Below, piece by piece: positions 41,955-50,276 of a DNA stretch of 64,000 nucleotides. Each line of letters opens with the position of its first letter. Within the stretch, counting starts at the first letter, position 1. The notes below the pieces were generated by a model. It saw only the letters and a program-made list of their open reading frames with translations, ran no database searches and was not told the origin of the DNA. This stretch comes from CAITSH01 sp025356665 (GTDB lineage: Bacteria > Pseudomonadota > Gammaproteobacteria > Burkholderiales > SG8-39). The stretch is from contig JANXRV010000097.1 in the NCBI GenBank assembly GCA_025356665.1, positions 1-64,000 on the forward strand. The letters are read 5' to 3'. The translations under genes and the position numbers were made by a program.

Positions 41955-42899
41955 CTACGGAATGGCGTGGGTGATGAACTCTTGCGGCACCGCCTCGCCC
42001 CACTGCGAGTTGAGCCCTTCCTCGGCTGGCAGCAGGTTGGTCTTGGCGTGGATGTTAAGCATGTCGCTGTCGCTCCAGTGTTCGTGCACGCGGCCCCATG
42101 GATCCTGCCAGTAATCGTACACCTGGCTGCCCAGCACATGGCGGCCTATGCCCCAGACATGCTTGTATTTATCCTGTTTGACCAAATGCTCGTGGCCGAG
42201 CATGACATCGTCGATATTCTGCGACTCAAAAGACAGGTGGTTGATTCCGGACTTGGGCCCCTCGATACACAGAAAAACATGATGGTCGACATAGGTCTCG
42301 CCTTGATCGCAGCGATTGAAGGAGGCGATGATATGGTCCTTGGCACCGGCATAGACCTCGTCGGAGCAGACGAGGCCAAACATCTCGCGGTACCACTTCA
42401 CCTTCTCGGCGGCGTTGGGGGTCATGATCACGGCGTGCGCGGCGCGCTTGACCTGCGAGGCCCCGCGCTCGAGGCGCATCAGTTCGCCCTGACGCACCTT
42501 GATATCACCGGTGTTGACCAGGTTTTTGCGGATCGGCAGCTTGGGCAACTGTGCGAGGCCGCACAACACCTCCATCTGGTAGCCGTGCGGGTCGCTGATA
42601 CGCACGCGCTTGCCGCCACCCGGCTCGTCGATATTCTCGATACCCGAGGCGCCGGGCGCCTTGGCGAATTGCTTGAGCTGGTCTTCGTTTTCCACGAACC
42701 ACGCCAGACCGACGAACTTCGACGGACCGAGGTGCGTGACGTGGATGTGATGGTTCGGGTCGGTGCCGCGCATGTACAGCGCATCCTTGGTGCGGTCGGA
42801 ACGCACCATGCCGAAGGCCGTCAGGAACTCCTCGGCCTCATCAAGACTGGGTGACTGCAGGCGGCCAAAAGCCAGGTCGGAAACTTTCACATGAGACAT
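41955..42899 (-). CDS. VOC-superfamily extradiol-type dioxygenase
   Basis: 314 residues from MSHVKVSDLAFGRLQSP; a longer in-frame start adds 36 residues with no family match. Two glyoxalase/VOC modules follow. Likely Fe(II) ligands are His in VKRAAHAVIM, His in SGINHLSFES and Glu in VHEHWSD, the 2-His-1-Glu order of 2,3-dihydroxybiphenyl/catechol 2,3-dioxygenases. A ring-cleavage role would fit the neighbouring pathway, but a non-oxygenase VOC function is possible. Confidence 0.82.
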   Translation of the reverse strand: MSHVKVSDLAFGRLQSPSLDEAEEFLTAFGMVRSDRTKDALYMRGTDPNHHIHVTHLGPSKFVGLAWFVENEDQLKQFAKAPGASGIENIDEPGGGKRVRISDPHGYQMEVLCGLAQLPKLPIRKNLVNTGDIKVRQGELMRLERGASQVKRAAHAVIMTPNAAEKVKWYREMFGLVCSDEVYAGAKDHIIASFNRCDQGETYVDHHVFLCIEGPKSGINHLSFESQNIDDVMLGHEHLVKQDKYKHVWGIGRHVLGSQVYDYWQDPWGRVHEHWSDSDMLNIHAKTNLLPAEEGLNSQWGEAVPQEFITHAIP

Positions 42900-42942
42900 G
42901 CCATTCCTCCTTTGTACAGGTTCAGTTTTACCTCGGTTGAAA

Positions 42943-44148
42943 TCAGACGCGTTCGATGACCAGGGCGATGCCCTGCCCCACACCAATGCACATGGTGCAA
43001 AGCGCATAGCGGCCCTTGGTGCGCTCGAGCTGGTTGAGCGCGGTCGTCACCAGCCGCGCACCCGATGCGCCCAACGGGTGGCCGATGGCAATGGCGCCGC
43101 CGTTGGGGTTCACGTGCGGCGCATCATCGGGCAGGCCAAGGTCGCGCGTGACGGCGAGGCCTTGCGCGGCAAAGGCCTCATTGAGTTCGATTACGTCCAT
43201 CTGGCCGATTTTCAGGCCCAGCATTGCGAGGACTTTTTTCGAGGCCGGCGCCGGGCCAAAGCCCATGATGCGCGGCGCGAGGCCGGCTGTGGCCATGCCA
43301 AGGATGCGCCCGCGCGGCCTCAAGCCATGCTGCCTGGCCGCCGCTTCGCTGGCGATGATCATGGCGCAAGCGCCGTCGTTCACCCCCGAGGCGTTGCCGG
43401 CGGTAACGCTACCGTCGGGCCTGACCACGCCCTTGAGCCTGGTCAGCGTCTCAATAGTGGTGTCGGCGCGCGGATGCTCGTCGGTGGTGACCATTTTCGG
43501 ATCGCCTTTTTTCTGCGCGATCGAAACGGGCACCAGTTCGCTGTTGAAAAAGCCCGCGGCGTGCGCGGCGGCGTAGCGCTGCTGGCTGCGCAGCGCAAAG
43601 GCATCCTGCGAGGCGCGGTCGACCTTGAACTCGACCGCCACGTTCTCTGCCGTCTCGGGCATTGAGTCAATGCCGTACTTGGCTTTCATCAGCGGATTGA
43701 CCAGGCGCCAGCCTATGGTCGTGTCCTCGATTTTGGCCGCGCGTGAAAAAGCGCTGTCGGCCTTGGGAATGACAAAGGGGGCGCGCGACATGCTCTCTAC
43801 GCCGCCGGCAATGAGGAACTGCACCTCGCCGGCCTTGATGGCGCGCGCCGCGGTGCCCACCGCCTCAAGGCTGGAGCCGCACAGGCGGTTGACCGTCATG
43901 CCAGGAATCGTATCCGGAAGCCCGGCGAGCAGCAAAGCCATACGCGCAACGTTGCGGTTATCCTCGCCGGCCTGGTTGACGCAGCCGTAAATGACATCCT
44001 CGACCGCGGCCCAGTCCACCTTGGGATTGCGTTCCATCAGCGCCTTGAGCGGAATGGCGGCCAGATCGTCGGTGCGCACGCCAGAGAGCGCGCCGCCGTA
44101 GCGGCCAAAAGGGGTGCGCACGGCGTCGCAGATATAGGCTTCGTTCAT
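42943..44148 (-). CDS. pcaF: 3-oxoadipyl-CoA thiolase (acetyl-CoA acetyltransferase family)
   Basis: A 401-residue thiolase that splits 3-oxoadipyl-CoA into succinyl-CoA and acetyl-CoA. The start MNEAYICDAVRTPFGRYGGAL and overall length match PcaF/PaaJ. Catalytic Cys90 is in VNRLCGSSLE; the His is in AIGHPLGASGAR and the second Cys in CTMCIGVGQG. The gene lies ~13 kb from the CoA-transferase and dioxygenase genes but in the same orientation. PcaF is likely; a general acetoacetyl-CoA thiolase is less likely. Confidence 0.88.
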   Translation of the reverse strand: MNEAYICDAVRTPFGRYGGALSGVRTDDLAAIPLKALMERNPKVDWAAVEDVIYGCVNQAGEDNRNVARMALLLAGLPDTIPGMTVNRLCGSSLEAVGTAARAIKAGEVQFLIAGGVESMSRAPFVIPKADSAFSRAAKIEDTTIGWRLVNPLMKAKYGIDSMPETAENVAVEFKVDRASQDAFALRSQQRYAAAHAAGFFNSELVPVSIAQKKGDPKMVTTDEHPRADTTIETLTRLKGVVRPDGSVTAGNASGVNDGACAMIIASEAAARQHGLRPRGRILGMATAGLAPRIMGFGPAPASKKVLAMLGLKIGQMDVIELNEAFAAQGLAVTRDLGLPDDAPHVNPNGGAIAIGHPLGASGARLVTTALNQLERTKGRYALCTMCIGVGQGIALVIERV

Positions 44149-44388
44149 TGCTTACCTTTCAAATAGTGTTCAGGATGCTTTGCCGCCGGATAAACCGGCA
44201 AAAATTCCGACCGTCCATGCAGCCGCGTACGCGACGACGGGCGCACAGTATAATTCAGCCGGTAAGCCGCACAGCCGTTCTGCCTGCGAACTCCCAGGCT
44301 GCAATATTTTGGCCCGCTTTACCATTCGACTTCACCATTCCAGTTTTACCATTCACCACCCAGCCCCCAGAACTCAAGGACCCTCACC

Positions 44389-44979
44389 ATGCTAAACGAC
44401 GCCGCACTCGACCAGATTTTCCGCACCGCCCGCTCGCACAACGGCTGGCTGCCCACGCCTGTTTCCGACGACCAGATCAAGGCGCTGTACGAGCTGATGA
44501 AATGGGGCCCCACCACCGGCAACTCCCAGCCCGGCCGCCTCGTATTCCTGCGCACCCAGGCCGCCAAGGAGCGCCTCAAACCCAGCTTGTCGCCCGGTAA
44601 CCAGGACAAAACCATGGCCGCACCCTTGGTCGCGATCATCGCCTACGACCTGCAGTTCTACGAGAACATCCCCAAGGTCTTCCCGCACAAGCCGGAAATG
44701 AAGAACATTTACGTCGGCGATGACAAAAAGCCCATGGTCGAGACCACCGCCCTGCGCAACAGCTCGCTGCAAGGCGCCTATCTGATGCTCGCCGCACGTG
44801 CCCTCGACCTCGATTGCGGCCCGATGTCCGGCTTCAATGCAGCCGGCGTGGACAAGGAATTCTTTTCCGGCACCCACTTCAAAACCAACTTCATCTGCAG
44901 CCTCGGCCACGGCGACGCGTCCAAGGTGATGGGCCGCCTGCCGCGCCTGCCCTTCGACGAAGTGTGCACAATGCTGTAA
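44389..44979 (+). CDS. Nitroreductase family protein, malonic semialdehyde reductase-like (RutE/HadB)
   Basis: A 196-residue FMN-dependent oxidoreductase starting MLNDAALDQIFRTARSHNGWLPTPVSDDQI, matching the RutE/HadB branch. The FMN-binding WGPTTGNSQPGRLVFL and the later GPMSGFNAAGVDKEFF are typical. RutE reduces malonic semialdehyde to 3-hydroxypropionate in pyrimidine breakdown; the rest of a rut operon is not here. AAGGA precedes the ATG, and a TATAAT hexamer lies at 44249-44254. It is divergent from the thiolase gene. Confidence 0.86.
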   Translation: MLNDAALDQIFRTARSHNGWLPTPVSDDQIKALYELMKWGPTTGNSQPGRLVFLRTQAAKERLKPSLSPGNQDKTMAAPLVAIIAYDLQFYENIPKVFPHKPEMKNIYVGDDKKPMVETTALRNSSLQGAYLMLAARALDLDCGPMSGFNAAGVDKEFFSGTHFKTNFICSLGHGDASKVMGRLPRLPFDEVCTML

Positions 44980-45018
44980 GACGCTTGCGCATTAGCGCGA
45001 ACTTTGCGCGGGCACGAT

Positions 45019-45049
45019 AAAGAAAGGGGCGCTTGGCGCCCCTTTCTTT
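45019..45049. terminator. Strong bidirectional rho-independent terminator
   Basis: A 14-bp perfect stem (AAAGAAAGGGGCGC with its complement) closes a 3-base loop (TTG). It is followed by T-rich runs on both strands. It lies between the convergent nitroreductase and SnoaL-like genes and should stop transcription from either side. Confidence 0.9.
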
Positions 45050-45055
45050 TGCTAC

Positions 45056-45433
45056 TTAGACCTTGGGTACCGGCGTGGAGGCCCAGGCCACCATCTTCCA
45101 GCCATCGGCGCCCTTGACCCAGACGTTGAGGTACATGCTGCTGATGTGCTTGATCTCGCCGCCGGCCAACACCTGCAGCGCGATCCGACCCCAGCTGACC
45201 ACGCTGTCGCCGTGCACGGTCATATCGCAGCTCTCGCGCGTCGCCTTGACATAGGTAACCTTGCCTGAGGTGAGCATGCCCATGTACTCGGACTTGTTCT
45301 CGCTGCGCCCGGTGGAGTGCGTATAGCGCAGCGTGTCGGCGAATATCTTGTCGAGGGTGACGTAATCTTTTTCGACCATGGCCTTGTAGCGCTTGTCGTC
45401 GATGGCGAGAATTTCTTTTTCAATGTCGCTCAT
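45056..45433 (-). CDS. SnoaL/DUF4440-type nuclear transport factor 2-like protein
   Basis: 125 residues from MSDIEKEILAIDDKRYKAMV; the longer in-frame start would run through a tandem repeat. The single NTF2-like cone domain has LDKIFADTLRYTHSTGRSENKSEY and GDSVVSWGRIALQV, close to DUF4440 proteins. Members are small isomerases, lyases or ligand-binding proteins. No catalytic residues can be assigned. Probably belongs to the following minus-strand transporter operon or stands alone. Confidence 0.78.
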   Translation of the reverse strand: MSDIEKEILAIDDKRYKAMVEKDYVTLDKIFADTLRYTHSTGRSENKSEYMGMLTSGKVTYVKATRESCDMTVHGDSVVSWGRIALQVLAGGEIKHISSMYLNVWVKGADGWKMVAWASTPVPKV

Positions 45434-45456
45434 TGCAAATACTCCGGTATTAGAAC

Positions 45457-45526
45457 GGTGAATGGGGATTGGTGAGTCGTAAATGGCGAATGGTGAATGG
45501 TGAACGGTGGATGGTGGATGGTGAAA
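45457..45526. repeat. 7-nt tandem repeat, 10 units, exact period
   Basis: Ten gapless 7-base units (GGTGAAT, GGGGATT, GGTGAGT, CGTAAAT, GGCGAAT, GGTGAAT, GGTGAAC, GGTGGAT twice, GGTGAAA) separate the SnoaL-like gene from livF of system 2. The array covers most of the leader of the SnoaL-like gene. Confidence 0.92.
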
Positions 45527-45548
45527 CCGAAACGGCGGCGAAGGCGCA

Positions 45549-46274
45549 TCACGCGGCGCTCTCGCCCAGATAGGCTTCACGGATGTGCGCTTGTTTCATC
45601 AAGTCGGCGGGCAGGCCGGTCGAGGCGATACGACCGCCCTCGAGTACGTAGGCGCGCTGCGCCACGGCCAGCGCGCGCGCCGCATTCTGCTCGATCAGCA
45701 GGATGGACATGCCGCCCGCATGGATGTCCTGTATCACCTCAAACACCTGCTGCACCACCGCCGGAGCAAGCCCGAGAGAGGGTTCATCGATCAGCAGCAG
45801 GCGCGGACGGGCCATCAGCGCGCGCCCGATGGCCACCATTTGCTGCTGTCCGCCCGAGAGCGTCCCGGCGGCCTGCCAGCGGCGCTCCTTCAGGATGGGA
45901 AACATGCCGTAAATCATCGCCAGGCCTTCTTCGCGGAAGGGCCGCGCCGCCTTGCGATAACAACCCATATCGAGGTTCTCTTCCACCGTCATGCCGCCAA
46001 ACAGCTTGCGGCCCTCCGGGATCAGCGCCACTTCGCGATTGCACATCTCGCGCGCGGACAGCTTTGTCGCATCCTCGCCGCAAAACAATAATTCACCCGA
46101 ACGCACCGGCTGCAGCCTTGCAAGGGTGTTGACCAATGTGGTCTTGCCGGCACCGTTGGGACCGACGATGGATACGAGCTCGCCCTCCTGCACGCTAAAG
46201 GACACATCCCAAAGCGCCGGCGCATCGCCGTAACTGACGTTGAGATCTTTTGCCTCGAGCAGCGGCGTGCTCAT
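45549..46274 (-). CDS. livF: LIV-type ABC transporter ATP-binding protein LivF (system 2)
   Basis: 241 residues from MSTPLLEAKDLNVSYGDAP; the upstream in-frame start adds 27 poor residues. Walker A is GPNGAGKTT, the signature is LSGGQQQMVAIGRALM, Walker B is LLLIDEPSLGLAP and the H-loop is IEQNAA. It is the last gene of the second importer and follows the fused permease-ATPase by ~110 bp. Confidence 0.93.
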   Translation of the reverse strand: MSTPLLEAKDLNVSYGDAPALWDVSFSVQEGELVSIVGPNGAGKTTLVNTLARLQPVRSGELLFCGEDATKLSAREMCNREVALIPEGRKLFGGMTVEENLDMGCYRKAARPFREEGLAMIYGMFPILKERRWQAAGTLSGGQQQMVAIGRALMARPRLLLIDEPSLGLAPAVVQQVFEVIQDIHAGGMSILLIEQNAARALAVAQRAYVLEGGRIASTGLPADLMKQAHIREAYLGESAA

Positions 46275-46385
46275 CGCAGCCCCCCTGCCGCAGAGGTTGA
46301 AAGTGTTCCAACGGTTGCAACGAGCGCAAGGATTGCACGCTGCCTTGTTCCGCACAGCGCCACGGCCTTGTGCACAGACTTCGCC

Positions 46386-48122
46386 CTATTGCTGGACATA
46401 ATCGGACCCCAGATAAGCGCTCACCACCTCAGGCTCGCGCATGACCTCGCGCGGCAATCCCTCGGCGATGACCTTGCCGTAACTCAGCACCATCAGCCTG
46501 TCGGTGAGTTCGAGCACGGCACGCATATTGTGTTCGATGAACATGATGGTTGCGCCGCGATTACGGATTTCGCGCACCAGCGTCACGGCATTGTTGATTT
46601 CAGAAGGGGTCAGCCCGGCGAGCACCTCGTCGAGCAGCAACAGGCGCGGCGCCGAAGCGAGGGCGCGCGCCAACTCGAGAAATTTGCGCTGGTGCAAATT
46701 GAGCTCGGTCGGCAAGGCACGCGCGCGATCGGCGAGCCCGACAAATTCGAGCCAGTGCATGGCCTGACGCTCCGCCACCTGGCGTGACAGCCGCGCCGAG
46801 CCGAACATGCCCGGCAAGGTGGCGTTCTCGAGCACACTGAGGTTCTTGAACGGGCGCGGAATCTGGTAGGTGCGGGCAATGCCGGCCTGCGCCGCGCGAT
46901 GTGCCGGCAGCCTGGACAGGTTCTCGCCCTCGAACACGATGCGCCCGGCGGTGGGCGCGTAAAAACCGCTGATGACGTTGACCATGGTCGATTTGCCCGA
47001 ACCGTTGGGGCCAACCAGACCGTAAATTTCGCCGCGGCGCAACTGCAGACTGACGCCACCCAGCGCCTGCACGCCGCTGAACGATTTGAAAACATTCTCG
47101 GCACTCAGCAGGATTTCGCCTTCCTTGCCGCGCGCGCTGATCACCGCCGGCGCCGACACCTGCGGCAGCGGCGGCACGGCGCGCCAGCGTTTGATGCGCT
47201 TGAGGAACTGCCCGAACAGGCCATCCGGCATAAACAGGATGACGAGGATCAGGATCAGGCCGACCGCGGCGCGGCCGGCCACGGCGTAATCGCCGGCGGT
47301 AAATGCGTACAGCAGCGCGGTGATGGCGGTGGCGCCCACCGCCGGGCCGAACCAGTGCCGCGTCCCGCCCAGCACGCTCATCAACACCACGTTGAGCGGC
47401 ACGACGATGTTGAACACCTCGCCCACGGTGACATAGGAAATGAAAATCGCGTGAATGCCGCCGGCCACACCGGCCAGCGCGCAAGAGATGCCCAGCGCCA
47501 ACAGCTTATAACGGTAGGTGGGCACGCCCTGCACTTCGGCCACGTCCTCATCATCATGGATGGCGAACAATCCGGCGCCCAGCTTGGAGCAATAAATCTG
47601 GTAGGCCGCCCAAATCGTGATCAACGCCAGCGCCAGCCCGAGCAGGTAAAAGGTGCCCGAGGGCGAGGGGCCGAGGGCCGGCACCGGTACCGCCGAGAGA
47701 TAAACGCCGGGCCCGCCGTCGATGGGCGTGTTAAGCACGATGGTGGCGATGACGAAGGTAATGGCCAGGGTGATCAGCGCAAACAATTCACCGCGCAGGC
47801 GGCGCACACGAAAGACCACAGCGCCCAGTCCCACGCCGAACAAGGCCGCCACCACCGCGGCCACCGGCAGCGTCGCGAGGAAAGGCCAGTTGAACTTGGC
47901 CGTCAGCACCGCCGTGGTGTAAATGCCCAGGCCGAAAAACGCGCCATGGCCAAAGGAAAAATAACCCGAGTAGCCGGACAGGATATTCCAGGAGGTGGTG
48001 AGGACGACCCAGCTGAATATCAGGTAGAGGAAGGATTCGTAAAAGGCCGGCAGTTTCAGCAGCGGCAGGGCACCAAGGATGATCGCCGCGGCGATAAAGC
48101 CGGTGATGATTTTTTTGTTCAC
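46386..48122 (-). CDS. Fused LIV-type permease LivM and ATP-binding protein LivG (system 2)
   Basis: A 578-residue fusion. Residues ~1-310 form a LivM permease (GYSGYFSFGHGAFFGLGIYTT, coupling region HDDEDVAEVQGVPTYRYKL). After a ~25-residue linker comes a LivG ATPase (~335-578) with Walker A GPNGSGKST at 371-379, Walker B LLLLDEVLAGL and H-loop FIEHNMR. The signature is degenerate (LNLHQRKFLELARAL). System 1 encodes these as two proteins. The fusion fixes their stoichiometry. It lies 1 bp after livH. Confidence 0.93.
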   Translation of the reverse strand: MNKKIITGFIAAAIILGALPLLKLPAFYESFLYLIFSWVVLTTSWNILSGYSGYFSFGHGAFFGLGIYTTAVLTAKFNWPFLATLPVAAVVAALFGVGLGAVVFRVRRLRGELFALITLAITFVIATIVLNTPIDGGPGVYLSAVPVPALGPSPSGTFYLLGLALALITIWAAYQIYCSKLGAGLFAIHDDEDVAEVQGVPTYRYKLLALGISCALAGVAGGIHAIFISYVTVGEVFNIVVPLNVVLMSVLGGTRHWFGPAVGATAITALLYAFTAGDYAVAGRAAVGLILILVILFMPDGLFGQFLKRIKRWRAVPPLPQVSAPAVISARGKEGEILLSAENVFKSFSGVQALGGVSLQLRRGEIYGLVGPNGSGKSTMVNVISGFYAPTAGRIVFEGENLSRLPAHRAAQAGIARTYQIPRPFKNLSVLENATLPGMFGSARLSRQVAERQAMHWLEFVGLADRARALPTELNLHQRKFLELARALASAPRLLLLDEVLAGLTPSEINNAVTLVREIRNRGATIMFIEHNMRAVLELTDRLMVLSYGKVIAEGLPREVMREPEVVSAYLGSDYVQQ

Positions 48123-48123
48123 G

Positions 48124-48981
48124 TCAGACCTTGCCCGGGCGGAACAGCAGCACCATGATCAACAACGAAAACGACACCAGCGGCGCCCACGCCGGCGCGG
48201 TGATGGCCTGCGTCGCCGCCTCGGACATGCCGATGACGATGCCCGCGACCAAGGGCCCAAGCGGGTTGCCCAGGCCGCCTATCATTACCGCGGCGAACAC
48301 CACGCCTATCCAAGCGTAAATCTGCGAGGGCGCCAGCGTAAAGGAGAGTGCGAGGCATACGCCGCCGACACCAGCGAAGGCGGCCGAGGCGCCAGAGAGC
48401 AGCAGCGCCATCATGCGCTCGTTGACACCAAAGGCCGCCGCCATGGCAGGATCCTCGGACATGGCGCGCATGGCCTTGCCAACGTGGGTATAGCGCAGCA
48501 CCGCCCAGGTGCCAACGGCCAGCCCCAGCGATATCAGCAGCGTCAGAAACTCGGGCAGCGGTATGAAAAAAATGCCGATCTTGAACTTGATATCGGCGTA
48601 GTGCGATTCGAGCTTGCGGTAATCGGCGGTCCAGACCCACTGGATGCCGCTCTCTATGATGACGGTGATGCCGAAGGTGACCAGCATCGAGTTGAAGGCG
48701 TTGACGGAGAATTTTGCGAACACCCAGTGCATCGCCATGCCCAGCACGAAAAACACCGGGGCGATGATAAAGAGGCTCAGCAATGGATCGAGCTTCGCCG
48801 TCACCGACAACTGGTAGGTGAGGTAGGCGCCGAGGAATGCCAGGGCAAAGTGCGCGAGGTTGATCTGGCGCAACATCCCCCATGACAGGCTCAGCCCCAG
48901 GCCCAACAGGCCGTAAAGGGCGCCTATGAACAGCCCGGACAGCAGCGACTGCCCGAGCAGCTCGATACTAGGAAAATGCAT
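48124..48981 (-). CDS. livH: LIV-type ABC transporter permease LivH (system 2)
   Basis: A 285-residue inner membrane permease with LFIGALYGLLGLGLSLSWGMLRQINLAHFALAFLGAY at the start, RYTHVGKAMRAMSEDPAMAAAFGVN as the coupling region and GVVFAAVMIGGLGNPLGPLVAGI near the end, all standard for LivH. It lies 13 bp after the receptor gene and 1 bp before the fusion. Confidence 0.92.
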   Translation of the reverse strand: MHFPSIELLGQSLLSGLFIGALYGLLGLGLSLSWGMLRQINLAHFALAFLGAYLTYQLSVTAKLDPLLSLFIIAPVFFVLGMAMHWVFAKFSVNAFNSMLVTFGITVIIESGIQWVWTADYRKLESHYADIKFKIGIFFIPLPEFLTLLISLGLAVGTWAVLRYTHVGKAMRAMSEDPAMAAAFGVNERMMALLLSGASAAFAGVGGVCLALSFTLAPSQIYAWIGVVFAAVMIGGLGNPLGPLVAGIVIGMSEAATQAITAPAWAPLVSFSLLIMVLLFRPGKV

Positions 48982-48994
48982 GCCCGATTACGGC

Positions 48995-50218
48995 TCAGGG
49001 CGTGAGCATCTTGGTGCCTGGCTTGGCGAATTCACGCGGCCAGACCACCACCCACTCGCCGTTTTGCACCTGCTTGACCTTGGTCAGGTCGTCGCCGTAG
49101 TTGTTGAGGCCGTCAAAGCGCAGCACGCCCTGCACAGTCTGCACGCGGTTCTTTTTCAGCCAGGCGCCGAGCACCTTGTCATCCAGGCTCTTCGTTGCAG
49201 TGACGGCGGCCTCAATGACCTGCCACGCGGCATAGGAGGCCGCGGCCTGCGTGTCGACCATGGTGTCGGGGAGGCCGGCCTTGGCGGCGCGCTCGTTGAA
49301 AATCTTGGCGAACTCGGCGGCACCCGGATTGCTCATAAAGGGCGCGTGCTGCTCGAAAATCGTCGCCGCCATCGAACCCTTGGCTTCGGGCTGCTTGAGC
49401 ATGGGCCCGGGCGCCGGCAGGTGGTGGAACATCAGCGGCGCCGGATAGTCGATTTTCTTCATCGCATCGAGCAGCTGGTTGCCTTCGAGGGCGATCACGC
49501 CGGCCCAGATGAAATCGGGCTTGGCGTCCTTGAGGCGGGCGGCGATGGCGCCGAAATCACGGTTGCCAAACTCCCACTCGAGGTAAAGCACTTCACTGAG
49601 GCCGCGCTTTTTCGCCACTTCGCGCGCACCTGTCGACATGAAATGCACCGACGGGAACTTGGTGGTGACAATGGCGATGGTCTTGGGCGACTTGGGCCCG
49701 GCGGCGAGGCCGTCGAACACCATGTTGGGCGTGGTGACCGCGGGGTCCGAACCGGTAGCCCAGGTGGGGAATTGCATGTCGTACTTGGCCAGGCTGGGAA
49801 TGCCGAAGGTGTGATGGATCAGCACCTTGTTGTAGCGCTGCGCCACGCCCATGGCCGAAAGGATGTTGGCCGTCGCATAAGGTCCGAGCAGCAGGTCGGC
49901 CTTGTCGACGGTGACAATTTGTTCATAGAGCGTGCGTGCAAGGTCTGGCTTGGACTGGTCGTCCTTGACGGTCCACTCGACCGGGCGTCCAAGCAGGCCG
50001 TTTTTCTTGTTCAGCTCCTCGACATAAATCTCACCGACCAGTTTGTGGATCAGCGCGGTGGCCGAGAGCGGCCCGGTCAGCGCCAGCGTGCTGCCAACCT
50101 TTACAGGCTGGCCCGACGGCGCGGCAACGGCGCTACCGGCGGCAAGGCCGATGACGCCGGTCGCGATTGCGGCCGCAAAGCCGCGCAGTGCCAACAAGCG
50201 AATGCTCTTCATAATCAC
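48995..50218 (-). CDS. LIV-type ABC transporter substrate-binding protein (system 2)
   Basis: A 407-residue type I periplasmic receptor. A signal peptide ends near GSAVAAPSG; the mature start VKVGSTLALTGPLSATALIHK and LLGPYATANILSAMGVAQRYNK loop fit the family. It heads the operon receptor-livH-livMG-livF. The surrounding ring-cleavage genes suggest an aromatic or carboxylated ligand (inference). Confidence 0.92.
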   Translation of the reverse strand: MIMKSIRLLALRGFAAAIATGVIGLAAGSAVAAPSGQPVKVGSTLALTGPLSATALIHKLVGEIYVEELNKKNGLLGRPVEWTVKDDQSKPDLARTLYEQIVTVDKADLLLGPYATANILSAMGVAQRYNKVLIHHTFGIPSLAKYDMQFPTWATGSDPAVTTPNMVFDGLAAGPKSPKTIAIVTTKFPSVHFMSTGAREVAKKRGLSEVLYLEWEFGNRDFGAIAARLKDAKPDFIWAGVIALEGNQLLDAMKKIDYPAPLMFHHLPAPGPMLKQPEAKGSMAATIFEQHAPFMSNPGAAEFAKIFNERAAKAGLPDTMVDTQAAASYAAWQVIEAAVTATKSLDDKVLGAWLKKNRVQTVQGVLRFDGLNNYGDDLTKVKQVQNGEWVVVWPREFAKPGTKMLTP

Positions 50219-50276
50219 TCCTCCTGAAAATGCTGCGAAAATTATTGTGCCGCAATCATAACATCGGCGGACAGCG

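Noticed and set aside
46899..48158. 419-codon open frame opposite the LivM-LivG fusion
   Set aside because: Its sequence is highly charged and repetitive in Arg/Gln/His, as expected for an antisense frame; the fusion on the minus strand has all ABC motifs.
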